Positions 10,665-26,185 are shown, numbered from the stretch's first letter. The stretch is 64,000 nt of DNA from Corallium rubrum (GCA_964035015.1 OZ035997.1:18383866-18447865), one strand, 5' to 3'. The notes: generated from the letters alone by a model not told the origin. Made by a program: numbers and translations.

Positions 10665-11842
10665 ATAAGTAACATCTTCATGTCATTGGTTTGCTTTTGA
10701 AATTCAGTTTTGTTTTTAATTTTGCACACCCTTTATTAATCTAGTATTGGTTTTTAAGTGAGTGTATGTTTGCACGGTGAATGGAACAAAACTGCACGGT
10801 AATGACGGCGGTAGGAAGCCTATAGGAAGTACAATAGAAATTCTATTTAATAACCCTTAAAAATCAATAATTAATCTGCTAATCAAAAAGCAATAATTAA
10901 GTACAATGTGATTCTTAAAAAATCATTAATAATTCATGAGGAAAACACAAAGGAAATCAGTACCATGTCGGTGGTTTTATACCTGATAAAACTTATTGAC
11001 GTCAGAAAGAATACCAATAAACATAGAATCTTATTACTATAAAATTAGATCCTTATTTGCAATTGAATGACTGATAAAAAAAAGAAAGGAAGAAAAAAAC
11101 AATAAGGGAACAGATATTTTATAGATAAAGACACAGTAAAAGTTTTATGGCCTAACAAGAGCTGGTTGCTAATTTGGCGGGAAATTTACTGGATTTACGG
11201 GATAATTGAGAAATTTTACAATTTTTCGGTGATTTTTATTTGTTTGAAGTTTGCCTAGTTCAAGAATAAGCTTATACCTTTCTACTACTTTTTTTTTTAT
11301 TCTATCGCGGAAGAATTTTGCCTAAAGTTAAAAACCATTAAATTTGATATTGACAAAGCCACAACGTAACAAATGAAAATGCTCCGCGACTCAATTTCCT
11401 CAAAACTGTAAAATTTGAAAACATTTCACTAGAGAAAACTCAAGAAATGGCTGGCAGCTATAGAAAGAAGATAAAAACTATCAAACCGTCTCTACTTTTA
11501 ACTTTAAAGCCCTAATCTGAACGCGCTATCTCAGCCAGCCGCTCTGAATAGTTTCCCGAAAATATCATGTACCATGACAAAGTTAAAACTTGTTTAAAAC
11601 ACTCATGAAACCTTTATTTTGCTAATTTGGGTGTTTGAACGACCGCCACAGAAATTCTGACTGCCAACTTGCGATGACTTGCGTTCTCGTTTGATTAGGC
11701 CGTAATACTAATAGTAATAATTTTCCAAGAGCGAATAACGAAAAAATTTGCAAGAATGTTAAATATTTAGAATTTTATTAACATATATCACAAGAAAAAA
11801 AATATGGTAGGATACCTTTATAAATACATTACATATAGCCCT
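10665..11842. other. No gene seen
   Basis: About 1.2 kb of AT-rich sequence with stop codons in every frame and no recognisable repeat. Confidence 0.4.
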
Positions 11843-13499
11843 AACGGGGCCCGATTACATAGCCGGGGTGAGATTAATATTGCGATTACATGAGGCGGGC
11901 TAGCTCGGTAAGCAGGTGCCCCAGTAAATGTGTCCCCCCACAAATATGTCCCCCCAGGGGGACACATTTCCTAGGAAATGTGTCCCCCTCTCCGGAAATT
12001 TGTCCCCCCCTCAGAATGATTCCTTACAGGATAATTGATATACGTGTAATGTGGACAAAACTTTTCAAAAGTAAAAAATATATATTTCTGAATGATAAAT
12101 TATAACAGCTAAATATATATTTAAATAAACTGTTTTTTGCTTTCTAAAGAGCTGTTGGCTCGAGGTTAATGAAGGGCTCCGCGTGAAACGTCAGTATTTC
12201 GTTGTCGAAATTCTCGGCAGCTCACCATTTTCTTGCTTTGTTGTTAGTATAATAGTGTAGTTTGCCGTTTTCAAAAAACTGTATATACAGAAGTATTTAT
12301 TATGCATGGTAGTCATGATTCGCAAACGCCAGTAGACGCCTTTTTTCAATGAGCGATGACTCTCAGAAGCGATCCGTATTGGTCATAATGATCAGGAATG
12401 GCTTTGCCATTCATGTGTTCCACCATCAAAACTTTGTAAAAATGATTATTGATTAGTTTAGTGACAGTCCAATTAAGTCAAAGTTTTTATTAAATAAATA
12501 AGTTTGTAAATATATATTCAGCTGTTATAATTTATCATTCAGAAATATATATTTTTTACTTTTAAAAAGTTTTGTCCACAATACACGTATATCAATTATC
12601 CTGTAAGGAATGGGGGGGGGGGGGGGGGGATTTCCGAAGGGGGGTACATATTTCCTAGGAAATCTGTCCAGGGGGGGACACTTTTTTTTGGGGGGGGACA
12701 TATTTCCTGTGACACTGGGATGAGTTTTTCGATGATTTCGAATTGAATTGAATTTTAATCAAATACTTGAATGGCAAATTTACAAAAAAATTGAACAACT
12801 CGAGTTTACAGTGAATAAAACGTAAAAATATATATAAATTAACTAAGGTACAATTTGCAACAGTGAAACTGATTAAAAGTATTAAATGTTACTCAGATAT
12901 ATAATATGAAATGCGCTTAAAAAAACCTAAGGCTCCGTATCCCACGTCCTAATCGCGAAAGGGATGAAGCTGTTCTGAAAACGTTTAGTTCGACATTTCA
13001 CAAGTGGTAGTGTTCTAGGATGAATGTACAGTTGGAGGAGGCAAAATGTTATGAATTCAACCCAAAATTAAAGCAAATATTGCTTAATTTGGGCTTAGTT
13101 TACTGCAGTTTTACACTATTATTTAAGTCGATGCAATTTTTTGTAACTATCATTAATAAAAAGATTGTTCAGTTGTCTTGGCTAACTCAGAGAAAGTAAA
13201 TTTATTAACACAAACATTGTTTTGATGCTCTATCTGAGTTCATTTCAGCTATATTTATTCATACGTATACAATCAAGTAAACAAACAAACACGCGGCAGA
13301 ACGAGTCAAACAGTTTTTCAGCCCGCTTCGCCGGGCCAACTCGGCAACTGAAAGCCGATTATACATGGGAAAAGGTGAAATTTTCACCAGCTCGGTTGCC
13401 ATGATGTAATCGAAATTTTGAAACAAGAGATCATGATAAATATACGAAGCGGGCCACTCGGTTAGCCGGGCCAACTCGTCTCATGTAATCGGCCCCTAA
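11843..13499. mobile_element. Inverted-repeat element with GGGGCCGATTACAT ends
   Basis: The left end ggggcccgattacat is complementary to the right end atgtaatcggcccc at 13483-13496. Inside both ends lie short GCTCGG and GGGCC-rich segments in opposite orientation. The right half carries a 60-codon frame (13222-13404) but no domain. A second element is nested at 11919..12719. Confidence 0.6.
11919..12719. mobile_element. Nested fold-back element with GTGTCCCCC arms
   Basis: The arms at 11919-12130 and 12480-12719 pair over about 200 bp: ccccagtaaatgtgtccccc, tccttacaggataattgata, and the AT-rich segment with aaatatatatttctgaatga. Homopolymer lengths (an 18-G run near 12612) differ between arms. 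The loop of about 350 bp has no ORF of note. Confidence 0.75.
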
Positions 13500-14185
13500 G
13501 ACGGCCCAGTATAGTTATAAGCATTACAGAATTCAGTACGTAGAAACAATTCTCAATAGTGCCCTTTGGCAATTTTTACTCTAATGCCAAATTATTTTAA
13601 TCCATCAAGAGAACGCCTGACATAGAAGGGTGAAAGCTGGGTTAAAAAAGACTATTACAGGTGCATACAGGTACAGTATATGGCTTTGTAATATCTTGAG
13701 TTCTGATTTTTTACAACGCATGCTCTGTACGTGTAAAATGTATTTATTTATTATATATGAAATAAAAGTAGTGTGCTGCGTATAGGCAGTGTAGAAACAA
13801 CAATCGAAATAGAGTAGAGTAAGGTTTAGATTAATACTGCCGACACAGAGATTAGACTTTCGGCAGTATATCTTATTATATATCGCTGGATTCGTTTTTC
13901 GGTCCGTACGCAAAACGATGCATGCTGATTGGTTCTAAACAGAAATAAACTGAGAGAACTAAATTAAATATTAGGAACATTGCTGCTGGTTTTCCTTAAA
14001 GCTGTTTACCTAAAAACACGACAAATGAAAGCCGAACTGGTGTAAACAAGAAGCGACACAGAAAAGCTGACAGGTAAGGGGGGCCCCAGGTAAGGTATAA
14101 GCGGCAAACTTCAAAAACGAAACAACCTTCATACTTTGAAATAAAATGAACCATACTAGCCATATAATAAATTCCTTATTAACCT
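13500..14185. other. No gene seen
   Basis: The longest frame (minus strand, 13605-13913) has no recognisable domain. Confidence 0.35.
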
Positions 14186-14273
14186 CGTTTGCATGAGGTC
14201 TGTACTGGAAAGCATTTGCAAAACCTTCTGAAGGTTTTGCAAATGCTTTCCAGTACAGACCTCATGCAAAACG
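14186..14273. repeat. Near-perfect palindrome, 43-nt arms
   Basis: The left arm tgcatgaggtctgtactgga then aagcatttgcaaaaccttc is mirrored around T14229; only one base (a missing T near the outer end) breaks the symmetry. It would form a cruciform or RNA hairpin with a one-base loop. Confidence 0.9.
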
Positions 14274-14653
14274 AGTGACAGTCCTCATGATCAGGCAAAT
14301 ACTTTCTGCTGTGCAGACCTAAATGCGCACACTTGGTTAATAAGGGTTTATTACAAAAATAATAGAATAGCCATATAATAAACAATTTATTAATCTTGTC
14401 ACGAGCGGGCTATACTCAGTCCTTCCCAACTGTGGCTGATACATGTAGTCATTTACTGTTACTACTGTATATGCCACAGTCAGTCTTTGAAGACAAAATA
14501 TACAGCTGATGACTGTATTAATTAAGATACACATAGCATGTACTACTGCATACTCATCTGAAGGAGACAAAGTGGACATAAAACTACTTATTTTCAGTCC
14601 TGCCATGTCAAGAAATCTAAGTTGTCAAAAGAAAATTTGTATAAATATTATAT

Positions 14654-14743
14654 TTACAGTTTGGTGCAATTGTGGCATGTAATTGGCAATGTTTGTGTCC
14701 CAGCATCCTTTGTACTGACATTAGTTGTGACTTTCGTAGGCAT
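14654..14743 (-). CDS. Possible terminal exon, unrecognised
   Basis: On the minus strand a polypyrimidine-AG acceptor (ctatttttag) is followed by 29 open codons (MPTKVTTNVSTKDAGTQTLP, then ITCHNCTKL) and a TAA. The coding-like composition after an acceptor suggests a last exon, but no upstream exon was found, so it may be chance. Confidence 0.25.
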   Translation of the reverse strand: MPTKVTTNVSTKDAGTQTLPITCHNCTKL

Positions 14744-15257
14744 CTAAAAATAGAATGAAGTGTAAAAACAATAAATACTGTACCATAAATAATACAGTAA
14801 ATATTTATTTATTTTTTTTAAATTTTTTTATTGATTTGCCCATATACATGTATATAATTATAAAGATCTAATAATTCTATAATTTTTTTAAGTTTGGGCT
14901 AGGGGCCTATACTAGAAACCTGAATAAGCTTTTTACTTAAGATCCCTAGTTGTGACTACATAAATGTGATAATTACAAGTAATATTTACAGAAAATCAGT
15001 TCGAAGAAAATGTATATGTGTGTATACATATTTGTGCATTACTAATTCATGAGTTTTGCAGCCAATCCAATTTCAGAAATTACGTCACATGTATATCCCT
15101 GTAAACCCCATACAAACTAAAACCAATGATGCTAATTAGTTACAACCACTAGTGGATGTATACTCTTCTGATACAACCACTACTGCTTGTAACTAATTAG
15201 CAAATTAGCATCTCAATATCCCAAAGGGATTTTTACTATTATTCATTTCACAAGTTG

Positions 15258-15354
15258 TTTACAACACTCGCGTCCTTGTTGTATTGAATATACAATCACT
15301 CGCCTTCAGCTCGTGATTGTATATTCAATACAACACGGCCGCTCATGTTGTAAA
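15258..15354. repeat. Inverted repeat, about 45-bp arms
   Basis: gtttacaacactcg...tgttgtattgaatatacaat pairs with attgtatattcaatacaaca...tgttgtaaac around the short centre ccttcag. A second small inverted repeat (gctaattagttacaa) lies just upstream at 15132-15208. Confidence 0.8.
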
Positions 15355-15357
15355 CAT

Positions 15358-15358
<1 letters not shown>

Positions 15359-15417
<59 letters not shown>
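15359..15417. repeat. (AT)n microsatellite
   Basis: About 29 AT units between two inverted-repeat elements. Confidence 0.95.
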
Positions 15418-15421
<4 letters not shown>

Positions 15422-15423
15422 AA

Positions 15424-15880
15424 AATATTACCAGGGTTAAGTCACGTTGGCCTGAAAAACAGAGAAAAATCTTCTCGATGTTTCGAGCGAAGGCCCTTTG
15501 TCAGGAGAAATTAGTAAACAACTAACATGTGGTCACGCGTATTTATAGCAGAGCTACACTGGGAATCACGTGAACACATGTAAGCCAATAAAAACAAAGT
15601 AAACAAATAAATTAATATGTAATTTTAGCCTGTGTGCAGGTGCTGACACAAATTGGGTCAGCACCTGCACACAGGCTAATATTACATATTAATTTATTTG
15701 TTTACTTTGTTTTTATTGGCTTACATGTGTTCACGTGATTCCCATTGTAGCTCTGCTATAAATACGCGTGACCACATGTGAGTTGTTTACTAATTTCTCC
15801 TGACGAAGGGCCTTCGCTCGAAACGTCGAGAAGATTTTTCTCTGTTTTTCAGGCCAACGTGACTTAACCCTGGTAATATT
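15424..15880. mobile_element. Near-perfect 457-bp fold-back element
   Basis: The arms (15424-15645 and 15658-15880) are almost identical in inverted orientation, from aatattaccagggttaagtc outside to tgtgcaggtgctgaca inside, around a loop of about 12 bases. The differences are a handful of substitutions, so it is recent or homogenised. Each arm contains a gaagggccttcgctcgaaac motif. Confidence 0.9.
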
Positions 15881-15925
15881 TGGATTTCAACCGTGGCCGA
15901 CGCTGTCCTAGAAGCTTTTAACTAG

Positions 15926-20106
<4,181 letters not shown>

Positions 20107-20182
20107 AGTCATGGTGGTCGGACACGGCTTTTAGAGCTCCGCCGATATCGAACGTTTTACGCCCGTCTGTTTATTGCTGATC

Positions 20183-21544
20183 ATGGCAGAGTTAGATGAC
20201 GTTATTGTTCAGTTCAAGGGTCAGCCTAGGGATGTTTTGGTTGGTAAATTATTGGATGAAGGCTCGGTTGACACTCTAACAAATTTAAAGCTTATGCTAG
20301 CTGAGAAATGCCGAGTAATCGATGGGTTTCCTAAAGGTGAATTCTTCGCAAGGCGAACGCCGAAAGGAACCAGTTTATACTGCAGTTTAGAAGAACGTTT
20401 GGCTGGTGATATAACCGAGTTATTGAACTTTCTGGACACAGAATTCGTAACGCCGGAATTGCGAAATATGTTCAAGGCGCCTGTGGTCTCGGTTGATGAA
20501 CACTGTATTCCAAATCAGGCCGAGAAGAGGCTTTCGTTTTCTAGCCCACTTCTACATGAAAGACCCAGCGGTTGGTCCGGTATGAAAAGGCAGCTCTTAA
20601 CAATTCAGACCGAGCTCCAAACATTTAAAGAAAAAGTGTCGAGAAAAATTGTAGGCCTTGAAAACAAAATCGATGAACTGTTTGGGGTCATTAAAATTCA
20701 GGACAACGATATTTCTTTTCTCAAGAAACAAAATGAGGATTTGCATAATATTTGCATTAATGCATCGAATGCATCGACTTTCCATCCCGTGGGAATACCA
20801 GCTCCATTATCAGATGAAATGGATACTACGCTTAATGCAGTGAATACAACGACGTGCAGTAATTTTATTCCTGTCATGTCACAACATAACCCTTTGGAAA
20901 CATCATCAGTTCAAATATTAGATGAAACGAGCAAATATGAAAACACTATAACCAATAATAATAAAGTGAACGCCACAGAGAGCAGCAATTATCAAAACCC
21001 ACTCCCTGATACACAAGAAAAACAAATGGCGGTCGCGGTTGAAAGCAGAGAAAGCAATGATCTAAATTATTCTAATGCAGTTAAGTCGGCAACGAAAAGC
21101 GTAAACAACACTCACCAGGCTGCAACAAATAAAAAACCTGGAGAAAACAGCAAAGGCACGGGAGGGATTAGCCAACATGCCCAGAGAAGTATAGTTATCT
21201 GTGATGAACAAGAGAACGTCTCGACATCTGAAAGTGATGGATTTATTGGTGTCAAGCGGGCACGGGTCAATACCAAGCGCTTTTTCCTTAGTGGCATTGC
21301 AGAAAACGTAACTAGGGAAATGATTTTGAGTTACTTATCTAAAAGAGAAGTAAATCCCACACTATTAAGAATCTTCTCCAGTCGACGAAAGGGTACAGTT
21401 TCTGCCAAACTGAATGTGCGTATTAGTGACGCTAATACCATTTCCAAAGACAACTTCTGGCCTAAATTTGTGATATGCAAACCTTGGCTCTCAAAAGAGA
21501 AACTTAGCAAAGATAATGCAGAAAAAACCAAAACAAATGAGTAA
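20183..21544 (+). CDS. LINE ORF1 protein (RNA-binding, coiled coil)
   Basis: 453 residues from ATG 20183 (MAELDDVIVQFKGQPRDVLV); an upstream TTG is less likely. Residues about 130-195 are heptad-like (LTIQTELQTFKEKVSRKIVG, then LENKIDELF and ISFLKKQNEDL), predicting a coiled coil for trimerisation or dimerisation. A low-complexity Asn/Ser/Thr-rich linker follows. The C-terminal part (RFFLSGIAENVTREMILSYL, SRRKGTVSAKLNVRI, FWPKFVICKPWL) resembles the RRM-like module seen in ORF1 of CR1/L2-type LINEs. The expected role is binding element RNA to form the ribonucleoprotein particle. Its stop overlaps the beginning of ORF2, in a different frame, which suggests translation coupling. Confidence 0.8.
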   Translation: MAELDDVIVQFKGQPRDVLVGKLLDEGSVDTLTNLKLMLAEKCRVIDGFPKGEFFARRTPKGTSLYCSLEERLAGDITELLNFLDTEFVTPELRNMFKAPVVSVDEHCIPNQAEKRLSFSSPLLHERPSGWSGMKRQLLTIQTELQTFKEKVSRKIVGLENKIDELFGVIKIQDNDISFLKKQNEDLHNICINASNASTFHPVGIPAPLSDEMDTTLNAVNTTTCSNFIPVMSQHNPLETSSVQILDETSKYENTITNNNKVNATESSNYQNPLPDTQEKQMAVAVESRESNDLNYSNAVKSATKSVNNTHQAATNKKPGENSKGTGGISQHAQRSIVICDEQENVSTSESDGFIGVKRARVNTKRFFLSGIAENVTREMILSYLSKREVNPTLLRIFSSRRKGTVSAKLNVRISDANTISKDNFWPKFVICKPWLSKEKLSKDNAEKTKTNE

Positions 21545-24500
21545 TAAAAATATACGATTTGCAACAATTAACATAAATGGGATTTTAAGTAATATACCGT
21601 ATGTTGAACATTGTCTCAAGTCAGCCGATGTTATGGTTATCCAGGAACACTGGTTATATCCAGATTCACTAAACTTTCTTCAAACTTTCCATCAGGACTT
21701 TACTGGCTGGGGCAGATCGAGTAAGGATTTAAACTTAGATTCCACATGGCGGCGAGGTAAAGGTGGTGTTGCCATTTTATGGAGAAAAGTCCTGGATAGG
21801 AATATTGAACGTTTGTTTGACATTGGTAATGATAGGATTATGGCTATCCGAATAAAAACTGTTACTGGATGTAACTTATTCATTATTAGCGTATATTTGC
21901 CATCGAGTAACTCTTCAGTGAATACATATAAAATGTGTCTTGAAGAACTAGAAGATGTTATAAACCAGCTATATAATCGTGGTACAATTATAGTACTTGG
22001 TGACCTTAACTGTCACATAGGTATGCATGGTGGATCAAGAAGTTTTTCAGAACTTAACGAAAGGGGTAAACTGTTTGTCGGACTGATGCAACGATTTTCC
22101 TTTATTTCACTTAATTCGCAACAGCTATGCTCCGGTCCTCTCGAAACTTTTTACAGCAGCAATGGACATATTAAAACTACTGTTGACCATATACTTATTA
22201 AAGAAGACCAAGCGCATTTAATCAAATCCTGCTATGTAGGGGATGATAACAGCTGCAGTCTATCATTTCACCGTCCAATTTTCTGTGTGTTTCAGGCTGA
22301 CTTAAAAAGTACGCCTACATGTCTAACATCCCGTATTAACTGGAGAAATATGAGAATCGCCACTGTTAAAGAAGCCTACCAGCATGATGTTGCAGTTGGC
22401 CTGGAAAATGATAGCGAATGCGAAACTTCACTAACCAATCTAAATGCAATCGAACAGTCTTTAGCTAAAATAACGTCAATTGTAAAATTATCAGCAGAAC
22501 GATCCATTCCGAAAACAAAATTGAAAAAGAATTTGAAGCCTTTCTGGAAAGAGGGGTTAAAACCCCTTCACGAAAGCTGCCGCCGATATAGGAGACTATG
22601 GATAATGCAGGGTCGCCCTCGCGGATCAGAAAACTGCTTCTTCAGCGATTATAAACGGGCAAAAAGAAATTTTCGTAGAGAACTAAGGCGAAAAGCGTTC
22701 GAGTATGAATCAAGAGAATATGAGCGCCTTGGAAAAACTTTCGAGGTTGATAATAGCTCTTTCCAAAGAATAATGTCAAAAAGAAGAAAGCAGAGAGGAA
22801 TGCAAACGAAATCGCTAAAGATTGATGGGAAATTAATAGATGAACCAGATGACCTACGAAACGTTTGGAAAGAGCACTATTCACAACTATACACCCCGAA
22901 ATTAAATCCGGAGTATGATGAAAGTTTTCTGAATTATGTTACAAGCTGTGTAAAAAGATATGAGAACGAGTCTTACTTCACAGACTACGACGCTTTAGAC
23001 GATATCTTTACGGTCGAAGAAGTTAACAATACTATTGTTCAATTGCCAAATGGGAAGTCCTCCGGTCCGGATGGTTTAACATACGAGCATATTAAATACG
23101 GCGGTATTGCACTAATAACTTTACTTACAACAATACTCAATGCTATTACGTCATTAGAAACAGTCCCGAAAGATTTTACAATGGGCAATATTATATCGTT
23201 GTACAAGACAAACAAGAAAAACCGTTATAACAAGGACAATTACAGAGGGATAACACTAACTAATATACTCTCAAAAATTTTTGAAAGATTGATCCTAAAT
23301 AGATGGATGCCTTATTTTGAAGAAAAGGGTTTTCCAAACAACTTGCAATTTGCTTACCAAAAAGAAAAGAGTTGCATCGACGCAAGTATGTCCTTACAAG
23401 AGTCCATCCTTCATAACATAGAGCATGGAAGTAAAGTTTACTGCTGCTTTCTTGACTCGACTAAAGCGTTCGATACCGTATGGATAGACGGTCTTTTCTT
23501 CAAGATGTATAACCTCGGCATTCAAGGTAAAACTTGGCGTCTTCTACGTAACTGGTATAGTGCACTAACTAGTCGAGTTCTTTTCGATGGCGTTGTTTCT
23601 GATGATTTCTCAATTTTGCAAGGTGTGCGACAGGGTAGCGTTCTTTCTCCCTGGTTGTTTATGATTTTCAACGATGACTTACCTGAAATGGTTAACAAAT
23701 GCAATCAAGGGCTTATGCTCGACAGTCTTTCTTGTAACCCCATAATGGTTGCAGACGACGTAACGTTAACATCTACACGTGTCAAAGGTCTACAAAAAAT
23801 GCTGAACACTCTGGAATCTTACAGCAGAAAGTGGCGCTTCGATTTTAGTCCAACAAAAACTGTTGTAATAACCTTTGGGGAGTCAACCCAAATGTTTAAC
23901 AAACTGAAACGTTATAGAAAATGGACACTCTACGATCGTCCAATAGAACAAAAACGTGCCTGGCCTCATGTTGGTATTGAGCTTTCAGGAAATTTTTCCA
24001 GTGCTAAAAGAACTGAACAAGTTTGCATCAAAGCAAAATTTCAAATGTCTAGCCTAATGAGTATTGGTGCTTGTCCCAGTGCCTTAAATCCAATCTGCGC
24101 CTGCTCATTGTGGCGTACTGTTGGTATTCCAACATCTTTATATGGATGCGAACTGTGGAATAATCTCACAACTAGCGAAATAGAATCACTTGAAAGAACT
24201 CAGAGATTCAACGCTAAGCGCATTCAAGGTCTAGACCCAATGACAAGATCGGAAGCAACAACTGGTAGCATTGGCTTGTGGTCAATGGAGGGAACAATTG
24301 ACAAAGCTAAACTGATATACTTTGGTCGTTTATGCCGTTCAAAAGAAATACTGTTTTCCAAAAGAATATTCACAGCTCGTCTTACTTCACATATGCTACA
24401 TCCAGCAAGACAAAAACTGGGTTTCATACCCGACATCATTCGTACCCTTAATAAATATAACTTGGCAAACTACCTTACCACATACCTAGACGAACAATCA

Positions 24501-25040
24501 TTCCCTTCGAAGTTACCCTGGAAAAACATTGTTTACGATGCGATCGAAAATATTGAAATTGAGAAATGGAAGAATGGAATGTCAGACAAAGACGAGTTAA
24601 CGTTCTACCGTAGAACTCATGCAACTCTCAAGCCATTATATTTATGGGAAGCGGCGAAAAGGAATCCATGTCATAAGGCATCAATCGCTTTGTTAGTGAA
24701 TATCTTATGCGGTAATATACCGCAAACGTTTAACTCATGGATTAGTTGTGAAGATTCTGTAGATAACTGCAACTTCTGCGGTGAACAAAGCTCGAACATA
24801 CCATTCCATTTCGTTATGTTATGTCCAAACTTTAATTCGTGGCGAAATAAACTGTGGGACAAAATCACAGAAACGTTCCCTTTACAGATTGTAGCGGAAC
24901 TATTCTCCCTGGACAACACTGAGTTATACGAGAGTATCATTTCCGGAAATATGCCATGTAGGAACGAGGAACCTGATGTACGTGATCGATTCGCCATTTT
25001 GGTGGCAAGGCACATTCGTGCTCTTACTAAGAATATTTAA
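21516..25040 (+). CDS. LINE ORF2: AP-like endonuclease, reverse transcriptase, zinc knuckle
   Basis: 1,174 residues from ATG 21516; a second in-frame ATG at 21537 fits the ORF1 stop more tightly. The exonuclease-endonuclease-phosphatase domain is complete: TININGI (about 18), QEHW with the metal-binding Glu (44), LGDLNCHIG (161-169), TTVDHILI (221-228) and SFHRPI (250-255). The RT follows with PNGKSSGPDGLTYEHIKYGG, FLDSTKAFDTVW near 645, LQGVRQGSVLSPWLF and VADDVTL near 746. Ala-Asp-Asp is preceded by Val instead of the usual Tyr or Phe. Near residue 1085 a C-x2-C...H...C cluster (NCNFCGE, HFVMLCPNF) forms a zinc knuckle. It would nick target DNA and prime reverse transcription there. No frameshift or stop. 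Confidence 0.92.
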   Translation: MQKKPKQMSNKNIRFATININGILSNIPYVEHCLKSADVMVIQEHWLYPDSLNFLQTFHQDFTGWGRSSKDLNLDSTWRRGKGGVAILWRKVLDRNIERLFDIGNDRIMAIRIKTVTGCNLFIISVYLPSSNSSVNTYKMCLEELEDVINQLYNRGTIIVLGDLNCHIGMHGGSRSFSELNERGKLFVGLMQRFSFISLNSQQLCSGPLETFYSSNGHIKTTVDHILIKEDQAHLIKSCYVGDDNSCSLSFHRPIFCVFQADLKSTPTCLTSRINWRNMRIATVKEAYQHDVAVGLENDSECETSLTNLNAIEQSLAKITSIVKLSAERSIPKTKLKKNLKPFWKEGLKPLHESCRRYRRLWIMQGRPRGSENCFFSDYKRAKRNFRRELRRKAFEYESREYERLGKTFEVDNSSFQRIMSKRRKQRGMQTKSLKIDGKLIDEPDDLRNVWKEHYSQLYTPKLNPEYDESFLNYVTSCVKRYENESYFTDYDALDDIFTVEEVNNTIVQLPNGKSSGPDGLTYEHIKYGGIALITLLTTILNAITSLETVPKDFTMGNIISLYKTNKKNRYNKDNYRGITLTNILSKIFERLILNRWMPYFEEKGFPNNLQFAYQKEKSCIDASMSLQESILHNIEHGSKVYCCFLDSTKAFDTVWIDGLFFKMYNLGIQGKTWRLLRNWYSALTSRVLFDGVVSDDFSILQGVRQGSVLSPWLFMIFNDDLPEMVNKCNQGLMLDSLSCNPIMVADDVTLTSTRVKGLQKMLNTLESYSRKWRFDFSPTKTVVITFGESTQMFNKLKRYRKWTLYDRPIEQKRAWPHVGIELSGNFSSAKRTEQVCIKAKFQMSSLMSIGACPSALNPICACSLWRTVGIPTSLYGCELWNNLTTSEIESLERTQRFNAKRIQGLDPMTRSEATTGSIGLWSMEGTIDKAKLIYFGRLCRSKEILFSKRIFTARLTSHMLHPARQKLGFIPDIIRTLNKYNLANYLTTYLDEQSFPSKLPWKNIVYDAIENIEIEKWKNGMSDKDELTFYRRTHATLKPLYLWEAAKRNPCHKASIALLVNILCGNIPQTFNSWISCEDSVDNCNFCGEQSSNIPFHFVMLCPNFNSWRNKLWDKITETFPLQIVAELFSLDNTELYESIISGNMPCRNEEPDVRDRFAILVARHIRALTKNI

Positions 25041-25182
25041 TAACACCATACATAAACGTATTCTTTCCCTTATCACTTTCGTTAATGTCTATTCTTATTC
25101 ACTTGTTTTATTTTTATTTTTATATGATATAATCCACTGTTTTGTAAAAATATCTTCAGAATTGGAGGAATTAAAGTCTATG

Positions 25183-25764
<582 letters not shown>

Positions 25765-26142
25765 TTATCGAAATACATTTGGAATCTAAAAGAAAAAAAT
25801 CAAAGTTTCGACATAACCTGGTCTATACTAAAACACTCAATTTCTTACACGGGAGGATCAAAAAGATGCAATTTATGTTTGGACGAAAAACTTTTCATCA
25901 TGAAGGCAGACAAACAATTTTTACTAAACAAAAGATCAGAAATAGTTTCGACCTGTCAGCACAAAAACAGATTTCGGATCAATAACCTAAACAATCATAG
26001 GAATGCACGCAACGTTTCGACACCCACACCCACGCTCCAAAGGAATGCGCCGGACGTTTCGACACCCTCACCCACGTCCCAACGAACGCATTTAAGCAGC
26101 CCACTAACCGATATTTTCCAGTCGCCTGATGATCCCGTTTAG
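25765..26142 (+). pseudogene. Penelope-like element: C-terminal GIY-YIG endonuclease tail
   Basis: The open frame 25765-26142 reads LSKYIWNLKEKNQSFDITWS, then a zinc-binding-like CNLCLDEKLFI, then LLNKRSEIVSTCQHKNRF. This string follows the GIY-YIG endonuclease domain at the C terminus of EN-positive Penelope-like retroelements; I identify it from memory of that family. The RT and the GIY-YIG catalytic core are missing, so this is a 3' fragment, cut off on the left inside AT-rich repeats. Three TP(T/S)PT-containing repeats (NARNVSTPTPTLQ and similar) form a lineage-specific tail before the stop. The stop codon lies within the candidate hammerhead motif that follows. Confidence 0.75.
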
Positions 26143-26167
26143 GGTGAAACCTCTGGTAGCGAAGACT
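26120..26167 (+). ncRNA. Candidate type I hammerhead ribozyme of the Penelope-like element
   Basis: Core in the correct order: CTGATGA (26126-26132), stem II TCCC/GGGT around GTTTA (three G-C pairs and an apparent U-U), GAAA (26146-26149), a minimal stem III (ACC/GGT, loop TCT) and cleavage-site A26158. Stem I then pairs GCGA (26159-26162) with TCGC (26122-26125). Hammerheads with very short stem III are established in Penelope-like elements. Activity is inferred, not shown. Confidence 0.6.
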
Positions 26168-26185
26168 TTAAGGTAACTATACTTC

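Larger units (their letters stand above)
20107..25182 (+). mobile_element. Apparently full-length two-ORF LINE
   Basis: A short 5' leader (20107-20182), overlapping ORF1 and ORF2, and a 3' UTR of about 140 bp ending gaattaaagtctatg-like sequence that runs into (CTAT)n array 3. Both ORFs are intact, so the copy looks young and potentially competent. It is a different family from the LINE at 16909: the RT sequences are only distantly alike. Confidence 0.88.

Noticed and set aside
15800-15830. Second hammerhead ribozyme (ctgacga...gaaac)
   Set aside because: The core motifs are present, but there is no stem III and stem II pairs poorly. Kept only as a note under the fold-back element.
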